From CAYJNO01 sp964371715 (GTDB taxonomy: Bacteria; Bacillota_I; Bacilli_A; Erysipelotrichales; Erysipelotrichaceae), in contig CAYJNO010000004.1 in assembly GCA_964371715.1 (NCBI GenBank), positions 27,402 to 91,401 on the forward strand: DNA of 64,000 bases, in the 5' to 3' direction. Positions 63,994 to 64,000 of this stretch are shown here, piece after piece (positions within the stretch are counted from its first letter, which is position 1; the number at the start of each line of letters is the position of its first letter). The translations under genes and the position numbers were made by a program. The notes under the pieces were generated by a model that saw only the letters and a list, made by a program, of their open reading frames with translations, was not told the DNA's origin and did no database searches.

Positions 63994-64000
63994 ATTATCT

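Overview
The window is AT-rich DNA (I estimate close to 30% GC by eye) from a low-GC Firmicute, most likely an Erysipelotrichia-like or related gut lineage. The grounds are the Firmicutes sufC-sufD-sufS-sufU-sufB order, the priA-rsmB-rlmN-stp-prkC-rsgA-rpe block, a Bce-type peptide-sensing module, LicT antitermination, BspA-like surface proteins and AGGAGG ribosome binding sites. No rRNA, tRNA or CRISPR array was seen.

Bases 1-17.8 kb form a defence island. It starts with the 3' end of an SF2 helicase and a GIY-YIG/DUF4357 protein. A complete type I restriction-modification operon follows (hsdM, hsdS, a small HEPN-like gene, hsdR). Next is a RADAR locus (rdrA ATPase and rdrB adenosine deaminase with all catalytic residues) followed by a PD-(D/E)XK_4 nuclease. 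The island ends with an unusual trio: a one-TRD HsdS-like protein, an HsdM homologue that has lost its catalytic motifs, and a two-helix membrane protein with a coiled-coil tail. This trio is the best candidate for an undescribed system.

Bases 17.8-31.5 kb hold signalling and surface genes: a FIST/degenerate-GGDEF/EAL c-di-GMP phosphodiesterase; a Bce-type response regulator, kinase and ABC transporter with a clear BceR-type operator; an MFS remnant; a BspA-like LRR adhesin; an IS3 remnant; a DUF3592-like membrane protein; and a lipoprotein hydrolase. Two diverged copies of one short remnant lie in two of the gaps.

Bases 31.5-41.9 kb hold two small membrane proteins, a structured RNA ending in a terminator, an M28 lipoprotein peptidase and a 2126-residue surface protein (GLUG, transglutaminase-like, discoidin and ten FIVAR-like modules).

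Bases 41.9-48 kb hold an alpha-glucoside PTS operon controlled by a LicT-type antiterminator at two RAT/terminator sites, then a LytTR/DUF3021 pair and a DUF3793 gene with a strong promoter and operator. HIT and PpiC foldase genes run on the minus strand at 48.0-50.2 kb. The rest (50.5-64 kb) is a tightly overlapping housekeeping run: the SUF iron-sulfur operon, 5-formyl-THF cyclo-ligase, priA, rsmB, rlmN, stp, prkC, rsgA and rpe.
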